A stretch of 64,000 nucleotides of DNA from Candidatus Nanosynbacter sp. TM7-075 (GTDB taxonomy: Bacteria > Patescibacteriota > Saccharimonadia > Saccharimonadales > Saccharimonadaceae), in the NCBI RefSeq assembly GCF_022828255.1, contig NZ_JAJQJW010000001.1, positions 217,984-281,983 of the forward strand, written 5' to 3'. Positions 17,363 to 25,626 of this stretch are shown one piece after another; position 1 is the stretch's first letter; every line of letters starts with the position of its first letter. Below the pieces are notes generated by a model. That model was not told where the DNA came from. It saw only the letters and a list, made by a program, of their open reading frames with translations, and made no database searches. The translations under genes and the position numbers were made by a program.

Positions 17363-18823
17363 ATGAAAAAGCAAAAAGTTACCGATATATTCCTTTACCG
17401 ATGGCGCTACGTTTTCGGCTATACGTTGCTGGCGCTGCTATACACAGGAGCTATTATAATTTCCGCGTTGCACGTGCCGGGGGGCTTGTCGCAAGCAGAA
17501 ATCGACATGGTCAATACGACAAATCATTTGAATTTTAGCATCGAGGGAATCGCCATCACGAATCTGCCATTTCACCTTCTTCAATTGTTATTCTTCAAAC
17601 TGTTTGGCGTCAGCTTATTAACAATTAAAGCACCCGCCGTAATCCTTTCAATCGCCAGCTCCGTCGCTATTTTCTTCCTCTTAAAACGCTGGTTTAAGCC
17701 GTCCACAACGATTCTATCATTATTGATCATGGCAACGACCGGACAATTCTTATTCATCGGACAAAGCGCAACTGTTGGCATTTTATACATCTTTTACACC
17801 GCGCTAACTTTACTTTTTGCTACATTAATTCTCCAGAAAGCCCAGAACGCTTCCATTTGGCGAATCAGCTTAGCCATCACCACGGCATTCAGCCTCTTCA
17901 CTCCGTATTTTTGGTATATCAATCTGGGACTTCTGATCATCGCCTTTCTACATCCGCACCCACGCTATTTCCTCATCTCCCGAAAACATCGTAAATCTTG
18001 GATTGTGCCGTCCGCTATTTTATTCGCGATTGGTTGTGCGATTAGTTTTCTTTGCTATAAATCCCACGCGCTATTTTACAACCTCATCGGCATCAACAGT
18101 CTAAGTTTTGACATCGTTGCAAACCTCAGGACTTTATATTACACATACATCCGCATTTTTCCATCAGTAGTAGGGAACCAAATCACGCCAATTATGGACA
18201 TCAACGCAATGGTATTGATCGGACTAGGGCTATTCCGCAGCTTCCAAAAAATCTCCAGCGCCCGCTCGTTTATGATTTGGTCGTGGCTAATCTTAGCATT
18301 GGCGCTACTCATCTTCCAGCCAAGCCTCACCCCGATAATCATCATCCCACTATTCATTCTTTTGGCGGTCGGATTGGAATCCCTAATGAATATGTGGTAC
18401 GGACTTTTCCCGCGCAACCCATACGCTCGCGGCGCAGGACTGGTTCTTATATCAATGCTAATCATCGTTATGGTGGCAGGCGGCAGCTTCCGCTATATTG
18501 ACGGTTATCGTTATTTCCCAGAAGCAGTTTCGCGCTTTAATAAAGATTTATCTCTACTCCGTAAAAATACCGCGCCGACCGATTCATTCTTGTTATTGGT
18601 CAGCAAAGAAGAATCGCCAATTTACGAAGCGCTTAAAAAACACAACTATCACCAGATATCAATTATCCACACAGCGCCAGCGAATGTAGGACAGACTTTA
18701 TATGTGAGCCACAGCGTAAAGTCTCAAATTCCGCAGACTTACTCTGGACACTTGTCGTCAGTAATCGTCAATGACCATAAAGACGGCGACCGCTTCTATA
18801 TCTACACATCCGACCGCAAATAG
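17363..18823 (+). CDS. Multi-pass membrane protein, GT-C/GT39-like
   Basis: 486 aa with about ten hydrophobic segments. The first loop contains EIDMVNTTNHLNF, then ITNLPFHLLQLLFFKLFGVS, resembling the acidic first loop and PPL/H motifs of GT-C mannosyltransferases (GT39/ArnT type) that take sugar from a lipid carrier at the outer face of the membrane. The C-terminal soluble part (about 110 residues) is extracellular by this model. TATAAT at 17350-17355 is 7 nt from the ATG. Substrate unknown; could also act in O-antigen-like chain formation. Confidence 0.65.
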   Translation: MKKQKVTDIFLYRWRYVFGYTLLALLYTGAIIISALHVPGGLSQAEIDMVNTTNHLNFSIEGIAITNLPFHLLQLLFFKLFGVSLLTIKAPAVILSIASSVAIFFLLKRWFKPSTTILSLLIMATTGQFLFIGQSATVGILYIFYTALTLLFATLILQKAQNASIWRISLAITTAFSLFTPYFWYINLGLLIIAFLHPHPRYFLISRKHRKSWIVPSAILFAIGCAISFLCYKSHALFYNLIGINSLSFDIVANLRTLYYTYIRIFPSVVGNQITPIMDINAMVLIGLGLFRSFQKISSARSFMIWSWLILALALLIFQPSLTPIIIIPLFILLAVGLESLMNMWYGLFPRNPYARGAGLVLISMLIIVMVAGGSFRYIDGYRYFPEAVSRFNKDLSLLRKNTAPTDSFLLLVSKEESPIYEALKKHNYHQISIIHTAPANVGQTLYVSHSVKSQIPQTYSGHLSSVIVNDHKDGDRFYIYTSDRK

Positions 18824-18855
18824 GGTATAATTGTAAGTGTTAAATAAGGAGGAAT

Positions 18856-19146
18856 ATGGCGTTTGATCAGGTAAAAATGCTGCAACAATTACGCAAAGCA
18901 CAGAAACAATTAGGCAAAGAAATCATCGAAGTTGAGGCTGGCGATGGCGCTGTGATCGTACAAATCACTGGCGAGTTAAAGATTAAATCTGTAAAGATTG
19001 ACCCAGAAATGATTGATCTGGAGAATATTGAAGAGTTGGAACACTGGATCGAAATCGCAGTTCGCGACGGTATGACAAAGGCTCAGGAAGTCGCTGCTGA
19101 AACTATGAAGCCATTGATGGGCGGCCTAGGCAACTTGCCATTCTAA
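18856..19146 (+). CDS. ybaB: YbaB/EbfC nucleoid-associated protein
   Basis: 96 aa. MLQQLRKAQKQLGKEIIEVEAGDGAV..ITGELKIKSVKIDPEMID..ENIEELEHWIEIAVRDGMTKAQE followed by a glycine-ending tail is the complete YbaB fold, a small DNA-binding dimer. AAGGAGG is placed upstream of the ATG. It lies 4 nt before recR, the common dnaX-ybaB-recR linkage with dnaB and a membrane gene inserted. Confidence 0.93.
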   Translation: MAFDQVKMLQQLRKAQKQLGKEIIEVEAGDGAVIVQITGELKIKSVKIDPEMIDLENIEELEHWIEIAVRDGMTKAQEVAAETMKPLMGGLGNLPF

Positions 19147-19150
19147 AGTC

Positions 19151-19768
19151 ATGTCAATCGACATTTTACCAAAAGCCCTGACTGCTTTAATTGATGATTT
19201 TGGTAATCTACCTGGAGTTGGACCGCGTACGGCTGAAAGATATGCCTACGCGGTTTTACGCCGTAATCCCAAATCTGCAAAGCAATTAGCGCATTCATTA
19301 GACCAATTGCACGACCGAGTAAAAACCTGCCCGAAGACATTTGCGTTGATCGATTCAGATGACGACGTGTCACCTTTATACGCAGATTCGAACAGGAATA
19401 AAAAAGTAGTTTGTGTAGTCGAAGAGCCGCTAGATATCGTTGCTATAGAAAGAACAGGGCAGTTCTTGGGTACATACCACGTGCTGGGCGGCGTTATCTC
19501 ACCAATTGATAATATTGGACCAGAGCAATTGCATATCCCAGAACTAATTGAGCGCATAAAAACCGACGACGTTCAGGAGATTATCATCGCCACGAATGCT
19601 TCAGTTGAAGGCGAGTCGACCGCGCTATTCCTACAGCGTTACATCCAAGAAGCTGGCTTGAATACGACTATCACACGCTTAGCTAGAGGCATTCCAGTCG
19701 GTGTTGACCTTGAGTACGCAGACCAAATTACGCTAACTCACGCACTAGAAGGTCGAAAACAATTATAA
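19151..19768 (+). CDS. recR: Recombination protein RecR lacking the Cys4 zinc finger
   Basis: 205 aa. N-terminal helix-hairpin-helix (LTALIDDFGNLPGVGPRTAERYAY), TOPRIM domain (VVCVVEEPLDIVAIERTG..GTYHVLGGVISPIDNIGP), and the C-terminal ARGIPVGVDLEYADQITL segment. The zinc finger between HhH and TOPRIM normally has four Cys; here only the first remains (TCPKTFALIDSDDDVSPLYA). RecR loads RecA with RecO/RecF; the missing finger may be replaced by other contacts. Four nt after ybaB. Confidence 0.94.
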   Translation: MSIDILPKALTALIDDFGNLPGVGPRTAERYAYAVLRRNPKSAKQLAHSLDQLHDRVKTCPKTFALIDSDDDVSPLYADSNRNKKVVCVVEEPLDIVAIERTGQFLGTYHVLGGVISPIDNIGPEQLHIPELIERIKTDDVQEIIIATNASVEGESTALFLQRYIQEAGLNTTITRLARGIPVGVDLEYADQITLTHALEGRKQL

Positions 19769-19790
19769 ATTTAAAGCTTCATAACCAATA

Positions 19791-19818
19791 AAAATACCCG
19801 CCATCTCGGCGGGTATTT
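19791..19818. terminator. Terminator between recR and the surface-protein gene
   Basis: AATACCCGCC / GGCGGGTATT with A- and T-rich flanks, serving both converging genes. Confidence 0.8.
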
Positions 19819-19836
19819 CGTTGCTAGCTTAGCTTA

Positions 19837-21003
19837 TTACATTTGGCGGCGGCTAGCGATGTAAGCGATAGTAGCTGTAGTTAGTCCACCTAGGCCTAGT
19901 GCTGACATGATCGCGTCACTTGCACCAGTCTTTGGCAATTCTGGGCTAGGTGTTGGTGTTGAAGGAGTGTTTGGTGTAGGGGTTTCCTGACACTTGCTCA
20001 AGTCAGTTGTGTACTTTGACTCGTTGTACTCTTCCTTCTTGATTTCACGAATCTCTTTTTTCTCGATTACACAGATTTTAATCTTAGCAGGTGCTTCCTT
20101 ACAATCGTTCGGATTCTTTGAGTGCTTGCTCTTGTCGAACTCTGATTCCTTAATTTCTGTTGGATATTTCTTAGTATTAAGGTCGCAAACGATCATTTTT
20201 GGCTCTGACTTAACCGTAACAGTTTTTTGACAGTTAGGGTTTTGCCTCTTAACTTCACCAGTTTCTTTGCCGTTTACAGTAATAGTAACTGTGTAGTTGC
20301 CTTCTTTTGCGTAAGTGTATTGAATTTCTGATGAGTTAGTTGTCTTGATGTTGTTATCACCGAAGTTGTATGTGTAGCTGGTGATAGATGCGCCATCCTT
20401 AGCAGTTGCCTTAACGCTGAATTTGAAGGTGTTACGAGAAATTTCAGTTACTTGCAAAGCGTCACATGTTAGAGCAGGCTTTGCTGGAGGTGTTGTTGGG
20501 TTACCCCAAACTGGGTTACCACAGTCTTTAATCACACCAGTGATAAATGAGCCGTTATTGTCAAACCATGCGTAAATATTGTAGCTCTTAGGTCCGTCAA
20601 CAAAGCTCTGACCAGTTGTGTATTGATAGTAGGTATATCCGTTTGAAGTCTTGTAGCTACGTTGTGGCTGAGGCTGACGAGTACCAGCTTTAGACTGTAC
20701 AGTTATAGCACTTGTAGCTACAACACGACCGTCAACTGTAATGTTACCATTTGCGTCAACTACACCTTCGCGCATATTTGATCCGCCCTGAACCATAGTC
20801 TCAGTAACGTACCACTCTTTGTATAGTTCTTTAATTTCTGTACGGCTGTATGCTGTTTGCAATTCTGACATAGAATGTGTACCACAGTATACAACGTTAA
20901 AACTGTTACAGCCGGCAGCCTGTGAAGGTGATGCCAACCAGATTCCACCGAGCATAGCAAATCCCAAAGAGATAGCAATGCCGATTTTCTTAAATTTGTT
21001 CAT
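19837..21003 (-). CDS. LPKTG-anchored surface protein with PKD-like domain
   Basis: 388 aa. Signal peptide MNKFKKIGIAISLGFAMLGG...ASPSQAAG; secreted Cys-containing N-terminal domain; a PKD-like beta-sandwich at about residues 180-255 (YTYNFGDNNIKTTNSSEIQYTYAKEGNYTVTITVNG); a repeated Lys/Glu-rich module with ICVIEKKEIREIKKEEYNESKY; a short Pro/Thr stalk; then LPKTGASD, a hydrophobic helix and SRRQM. The LPKTG signal marks covalent wall attachment by sortase. Normal codon use, unlike the 8985 gene. Strong promoter at 21048-21076 and GAGGAG before the ATG. Probably a host-contact or envelope protein. Confidence 0.82.
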   Translation of the reverse strand: MNKFKKIGIAISLGFAMLGGIWLASPSQAAGCNSFNVVYCGTHSMSELQTAYSRTEIKELYKEWYVTETMVQGGSNMREGVVDANGNITVDGRVVATSAITVQSKAGTRQPQPQRSYKTSNGYTYYQYTTGQSFVDGPKSYNIYAWFDNNGSFITGVIKDCGNPVWGNPTTPPAKPALTCDALQVTEISRNTFKFSVKATAKDGASITSYTYNFGDNNIKTTNSSEIQYTYAKEGNYTVTITVNGKETGEVKRQNPNCQKTVTVKSEPKMIVCDLNTKKYPTEIKESEFDKSKHSKNPNDCKEAPAKIKICVIEKKEIREIKKEEYNESKYTTDLSKCQETPTPNTPSTPTPSPELPKTGASDAIMSALGLGGLTTATIAYIASRRQM

Positions 21004-21047
21004 AAAAACTCCTCTTTTCCAGCCCTATCTTCAGGCTTTATGTCCTC

Positions 21048-21076
21048 ATACTAGCACAATCTTTATATTTTGTCAA
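21048..21076 (-). promoter_or_regulatory. Strong promoter of the LPKTG gene
   Basis: On the minus strand TTGACA (21071-21076), 17 nt, TAGTAT (21048-21053). The leader of about 40 nt ends with GAGGAG. The remaining divergent spacer up to 21212 is AT-rich and holds the -10 of the opposing gene. Confidence 0.75.
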
Positions 21077-21212
21077 TAATAATTTATAAAAATGTTTATG
21101 TTTTTTTCGATTGCGCAGTATTTTTAATAGTCCATCACATATTATACCACTTATGTAATTAAAAACAATATATATTATATTAGAGTAAAAATCATTTGTT
21201 ATAATAAATAAT

Positions 21213-22193
21213 ATGCTAGATACAGCTAAACAATTTATCCAATCCGCAAACAATATAGTTATTATTCAAGCCGAAAATCCCGACGGCGACAGCTTGGGCT
21301 CAAGCTTGGCGCTGGAAGAAGTCCTAAGCGACCTAGGGAAGGCTGTTGCTTTATATTGTCCAGTAGATATACCGAAATATCTTCATTATATTCGCGGTTG
21401 GGATCGAGTGCAGAACGACTTTCCATTTCAAGCCGACGCCGCGATAATTGTCGATACGAGCGCGGACGTGCTTCTCAGTAAGGTATTGGAAACTCCTGGA
21501 GCGCGACATTTTCTGGAAACGCACCCAACTCTGGTTATCGATCATCACACGGTCGAATCTACGCTCAGCTTTGATCATATTATGTTATCAGAAACCGTCG
21601 TGGCGACCGGGGAATTGCTATATAAACTGTTCAAGCATTCCGACTGGAAGATAAACCCTCAGGCGGCCGAAGATTTATTAATAGCTATTATGAGCGATAG
21701 CCTGGGTCTTACTACGCCAAATACCACCGCAGCAACCTTTCGCGTCGCTGGCGAATTAACAGAACTGGGCGCATCCAATGCGAAAATTGAAGAGCGACGA
21801 CGTGAATTTATGAAAAAATCGCCAGAAATTTTGGCGTACAAGGGGAAGTTGATCGAGCGAATCGAATATTTATTAGACAGACAATTAGCGTTGGTGCATG
21901 TACCGTTTGAGGAAATCCAAGCCTACAGCGACGCCTATAACCCTGGAGCGTTGATTGGTGACGAGTTGAAGCTGGTTGAAGGAGTGGCGCTTAGCTGCGT
22001 TATTAAAACTTACCCTGACGGCAAATTAACTGCGCGCCTAAGGGGTAATTTGCCAATTGCCGACACCGTGGCTGGATATTTCGGTGGCGGCGGCCATCCG
22101 TATGCAGCCGGCTTCCGTGTGTATGAAAGCTATGACGAAATCGTACGGGAATTAGTTACGGCGACAGATCAGGCTCTACAAACAAAATATTGA
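21213..22193 (+). CDS. DHH/DHHA1 phosphoesterase (NrnA-like)
   Basis: 326 aa. DHH-family motifs: QAENPDGDSLGSSLAL (motif I), IIVDTSAD (II), VIDHHTVES (III, the DHH), and the C-terminal DHHA1 GGGGHPYAAGFRV. NrnA-type enzymes hydrolyse short oligoribonucleotides (nanoRNA), pAp or cyclic dinucleotides' linear products. No membrane segment, so not GdpP-like. TATAAT at 21200-21205 lies 7 nt from the ATG. Precise substrate unknown. Confidence 0.88.
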   Translation: MLDTAKQFIQSANNIVIIQAENPDGDSLGSSLALEEVLSDLGKAVALYCPVDIPKYLHYIRGWDRVQNDFPFQADAAIIVDTSADVLLSKVLETPGARHFLETHPTLVIDHHTVESTLSFDHIMLSETVVATGELLYKLFKHSDWKINPQAAEDLLIAIMSDSLGLTTPNTTAATFRVAGELTELGASNAKIEERRREFMKKSPEILAYKGKLIERIEYLLDRQLALVHVPFEEIQAYSDAYNPGALIGDELKLVEGVALSCVIKTYPDGKLTARLRGNLPIADTVAGYFGGGGHPYAAGFRVYESYDEIVRELVTATDQALQTKY

Positions 22194-22205
22194 TCCACTA
22201 CGCTA

Positions 22206-23036
22206 TCAATATATACCTCTCAGGCCTGCTCTATCTAGTTGCTCTATCAAATCATCATTCACATCAAATGCACCCTCAGACCATAGGGGGCCGTTGACCA
22301 TTCTTCGCACCTCTTCTACTCGATCTTGCACACTAGGGTAACTAAACATTATTCTATCATTATATGTAGAATAATCCTGAATCACTTTGCCCACGGCATA
22401 AGCTTGCAATTCAGAACGGAGATTTGCTTGATCGGATTTAGGGTCTATTTCCGAAACTGGATTCGCAACACAATCATGCGCATGAGATGTCTCGTGACCC
22501 AATGTGGCGGTATTAACACATGTCAGTCCACTCTGAGCCACACTAATAACAGGGCGAAGATATACATAAGGGCCCGTCCCGACGTCCCCCATTTCGTAAA
22601 AAGTAGTACTACAAAAACCGCCAACACCTGTTCTTTTTATTTTTGTGGGCGAATAGATATCTACATAAGTACACATTCTGGCGATACTTTCACTAGCAAA
22701 AGTATCGCTTATTCTATCTTTTTGCACTGGCATAAGAGATATCTGCCTTCCAGAAACAACAAACTCATTACTCCCAGTAAGTGGTATTATATTTTTATCT
22801 GTCCAGTCTGGGTCAGGATGACTGCCTCCCAGCTCTTCACCTTCAACAGATTTCATAGGCTCCAGCATTTGAGCCGTATTACATAGTCCTAAGGCTAGAT
22901 TCCCCAGTTTATCAATTATCTCAGGCTCCTCTAAAGCACCTATCAACCTATCTTTCATATACTTTAAAGAATCCAGTGTAATAGGCCTATCGTAGCTGAA
23001 TATTGGCGGACGACGCACCTGCACTTTTTCTCTCAT
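22206..23036 (-). CDS. Putative zincin-like protein with HETSH motif
   Basis: 276 aa, no family recognised. NTATLGHETSHAHDC at about residues 180-190 has an HExxH pattern (HETSH) followed by an Asp/His-rich turn, as in zinc metallopeptidases. Downstream YAVGKVIQDY is helical. No signal peptide. A TATAAT box (minus, 23044-23049) is 7 nt before the ATG. Because the remainder does not match a known peptidase by eye, the catalytic role is tentative; it could be a toxin-like or structural relative. Confidence 0.6.
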   Translation of the reverse strand: MREKVQVRRPPIFSYDRPITLDSLKYMKDRLIGALEEPEIIDKLGNLALGLCNTAQMLEPMKSVEGEELGGSHPDPDWTDKNIIPLTGSNEFVVSGRQISLMPVQKDRISDTFASESIARMCTYVDIYSPTKIKRTGVGGFCSTTFYEMGDVGTGPYVYLRPVISVAQSGLTCVNTATLGHETSHAHDCVANPVSEIDPKSDQANLRSELQAYAVGKVIQDYSTYNDRIMFSYPSVQDRVEEVRRMVNGPLWSEGAFDVNDDLIEQLDRAGLRGIY

Positions 23037-23135
23037 ACTTTTTATTATATATTAAATATCTTATTTTGTCAAGTACGAGGTCTTATCTGGCGACATAGCT
23101 ACGACGTCTTAGACCCTGATAGGACTAGGTTAGAG

Positions 23136-23343
23136 TTGACTTTTTAATATAAGTGTGGTATAAATAACACCAGCTTTTGTTGACAAGTTGAGTAAGTCCT
23201 TGTCCGAAAGCGTACTTTGACAGACAGTTATATACAAGGTGAGTTCTTATTCCTTTTATAAAAAGCAGAAAAGAGGAATGAGATCTCGCCTTGTGACAAA
23301 ACGTCACTTAACCATCCAGGGGTGAGAAGACAGGAAAGAGATC
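23136..23343 (+). promoter_or_regulatory. Promoter and long folded leader of the 221-aa gene
   Basis: TTGACT (23136-23141), 17 nt, TATAAA (23159-23164), then a leader of about 175 nt. Exact helices: ACAAGG (23234-23239) with CCTTGT (23289-23294), enclosing ATTCCT (23249-23254) with AGGAAT (23274-23279), and GTGAC (23293-23297) with GTCAC (23303-23307). GGAAAGAG precedes the ATG at 23344. The length and nested stems suggest post-transcriptional control; no known riboswitch was recognised. Confidence 0.5.
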
Positions 23344-24009
23344 ATGTCTCGACAGGGAAAAGACAACACTCTGAAAATTAGCGGAAAGACTTTTGTCTTC
23401 AAGGAGAGCGACATCAAGCTCTTTCGTAACCTAAAGAATGCCATCGATGGTCTGGATCGCGCATTACAGAAGTCCGGCAAAATTCCAGACTCAGAAAGAA
23501 AGACAGTTCTCAACGATATGACCAAGAGATGCCTCTCAGTCATGATTCTCTTGCACGACATCTTGAGTTCTACTCTAGATGTAAAGTGCCACTCTGTTCG
23601 CAGAGTGATCAACACTTCACAAGCAACAGATCAGGGTCTCCTTGCTGCGTTCGTTACAGCAGGATCCACAGGCAGGACTCAGACCTGGTTGAGTCAGGAG
23701 ATAATGTCGGCCTACGGTCGCCTTTCACTACACCACGCCAAGATGACGAAACGCCTAAATGGCGCGATCATCTCTGCCTTAAGAAAGGCGACTTGTAGCC
23801 TGGAAGGACGTAGAGAGGAGGTGAATAATCTCGACGACTACCTCGTCGAGATCACTCAACCTGCGCTGCAGGTGAAGGAGAATATCAAGACGCTTCTCGA
23901 TAATTCCGATCTTCTTCGACTGGAAGAGCACCAAATCTCCCAGTTGCACAAAATGCTTGGGAGGGTTAAGATCCTCCTAGAGTGGAAGCGTCCCAGTCCC
24001 CAGAGCTAG
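23344..24009 (+). CDS. Unrecognised alpha-helical protein (221 aa)
   Basis: No family recognised. Almost wholly helical and charged: ITKRCLSVMILLHDIL-like segments, KMTKRLNGAIISALRKATCSLEGRREEVNNLDDYLVEI, and a C-terminal LHKMLGRVKILLEWKRP. No signal peptide or membrane helix. Codon use (many C/G-ending codons such as CTC, ATC, GCC) differs from neighbouring genes, and it has a long structured leader, features shared with the genes at 8985, 46215 and 63743. Length, ribosome-binding site and base composition support a real gene; function unknown. Confidence 0.65.
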   Translation: MSRQGKDNTLKISGKTFVFKESDIKLFRNLKNAIDGLDRALQKSGKIPDSERKTVLNDMTKRCLSVMILLHDILSSTLDVKCHSVRRVINTSQATDQGLLAAFVTAGSTGRTQTWLSQEIMSAYGRLSLHHAKMTKRLNGAIISALRKATCSLEGRREEVNNLDDYLVEITQPALQVKENIKTLLDNSDLLRLEEHQISQLHKMLGRVKILLEWKRPSPQS

Positions 24010-24088
24010 TCCACACTAGCTCATCAGGAGAAATGGCAGGCGGCGTTTTGTAATAATGCTGTCTGTCATTTCTTCCTTGAAATTATTA

Positions 24089-24110
24089 AGTCCCAACTGG
24101 GGCTGTTTTT
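24089..24110 (+). terminator. Intrinsic terminator upstream of cysS
   Basis: AGTCCC / GGGGCT with 4-nt loop and a T-run. Just upstream (24030-24075) AGAAATG pairs with CATTTCT around a long loop. Confidence 0.6.
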
Positions 24111-24154
24111 ATTACAATTTTGAAAACCAGCCAGAGTGCCGTACAATAGAACTA

Positions 24155-25588
24155 ATGATAAAACTCTATAACACGCTCACTAGACGAAAAGATGAACTGA
24201 AGCCGCTTGACGGGGAAACGGTCAAGTTTTACACCTGTGGTCTAACAGTTTATTCGCAGCCGCACATCGGCAACTGGGTTGGCTATATTTACTGGGATGT
24301 GTTGGTGCGATTGCTGCGCTGGCAAGATATTCCAGTTATTCGAACGCAAAACATCACCGACGTTGGTCATTTGACCAGCGATGATGATAACGGCGAGGAC
24401 AAAATGGAAAAAGGTGCGCGCCGTGAAGGGAAGACTGCCTGGGATGTGGCGGAAAGATACATTTCCGTTGCAAATCATGAAGCCTACGACGTGCTGAAAT
24501 TGATAAAACCTGACTATTTGGTGCGGGCGACGGATTATATTCAACAGCAGATTGACTTCGCAAAAGGACTGGACGATAAAGGATTTTTATATAAAATCGA
24601 CGGCGACGGCATGTATTTTGATACGTCGCTTTTGAAGGATTACGGAAAATTGGCGCGTCTGGACGTAGCGGGCCTGGAAGCTGGCGCCAGAGTGAGCGTT
24701 GAGGGGAAGCGCAATATTACTGACTTCGCCGTATGGAAGTTTTCACCAAAAGACGCCAAGCGCGATATGGAGTGGGACAGTCCGTGGGGAGTCGGTTTTC
24801 CTGGCTGGCATCTGGAATGTTCAACAATTGCCCGTGAAACGCTCGGCGACTCCATTGATATTCACGCTGGCGGGATTGACCATATTCCAGTTCACCACAC
24901 GAATGAAATTGCCCAGAGCGAGAGTCTGATTGGGAAGCAATTTTCTCAAATTTGGCTACACAATAATCACATAAAAGTCGACGGTCGAAAAATGAGTAAA
25001 TCTCTGGGTAATATTATTACGCTGAAAGATATTATTTCGCGAGGGTTTAGTCCGATGGCGTTTAAGCTGGCGATTCTCAGCAAACATTACCAGACGGAAG
25101 GCAATTTTACCTGGGAAATCTTGGAAGCAGCGCAGGCGCGATTGAATCATTGGCGGGATTACGCGGCTCTGAGGCATCAGACTCACGACACACTGGAGGA
25201 TGACGATGATAAAGATGAGCAGGACGATTCGGTTTCGTTATTAGCGGGGCGTCAGGCATTGGTCGAGAAATTGAATGATGATTTGGATACTCCAGGCGCA
25301 CTGGCGTTGATTGATGAAGTATTTTCAAAGTTGGATCATACGCCGCTTGACAAAATTCATCGACAGAGTTTAGTGCAGTTTATTGATGAAATTGACGAGA
25401 TTTTAGGGCTGGATTTGGCTGAGTCTACGCCTGATATTACTGATGATTTGAAGAGGCTGATTATCCAGCGACGTCAAGCACGCGCAGAGAAAAATTGGGA
25501 AGAATCCGACAGAATTCGCGATGAACTTCTTCAGGCTGGCGTTGCCGTTCGTGATACGCCAAGCGGCAGCGTTTGGACATGGAAATAG
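24155..25588 (+). CDS. cysS: Cysteinyl-tRNA synthetase (HIGN variant)
   Basis: About 477 aa. Class I synthetase with zinc-ligand TCGLTVYS, the HIGH-site variant PHIGN, zinc ligands in LECSTIA and HHTNEIAQSE, and KMSKSLGN. Charges tRNA-Cys. The start is placed at 24155 because TACAAT at 24142-24147 is 7 nt upstream and MIKLYNT is where family members begin; an in-frame ATG at 24056 lies inside the terminator region. The second His of HIGH is Asn. Confidence 0.94.
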   Translation: MIKLYNTLTRRKDELKPLDGETVKFYTCGLTVYSQPHIGNWVGYIYWDVLVRLLRWQDIPVIRTQNITDVGHLTSDDDNGEDKMEKGARREGKTAWDVAERYISVANHEAYDVLKLIKPDYLVRATDYIQQQIDFAKGLDDKGFLYKIDGDGMYFDTSLLKDYGKLARLDVAGLEAGARVSVEGKRNITDFAVWKFSPKDAKRDMEWDSPWGVGFPGWHLECSTIARETLGDSIDIHAGGIDHIPVHHTNEIAQSESLIGKQFSQIWLHNNHIKVDGRKMSKSLGNIITLKDIISRGFSPMAFKLAILSKHYQTEGNFTWEILEAAQARLNHWRDYAALRHQTHDTLEDDDDKDEQDDSVSLLAGRQALVEKLNDDLDTPGALALIDEVFSKLDHTPLDKIHRQSLVQFIDEIDEILGLDLAESTPDITDDLKRLIIQRRQARAEKNWEESDRIRDELLQAGVAVRDTPSGSVWTWK

Positions 25589-25617
25589 CCCGCTGGATTC
25601 AACGGGCTATATTTTTT
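25587..25617. terminator. Terminator between cysS and the permease
   Basis: AGCCCG/CGGGCT, its first arm formed by the cysS stop region, followed by a T-run. Confidence 0.75.
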
Positions 25618-25626
25618 CTGCGTCAA

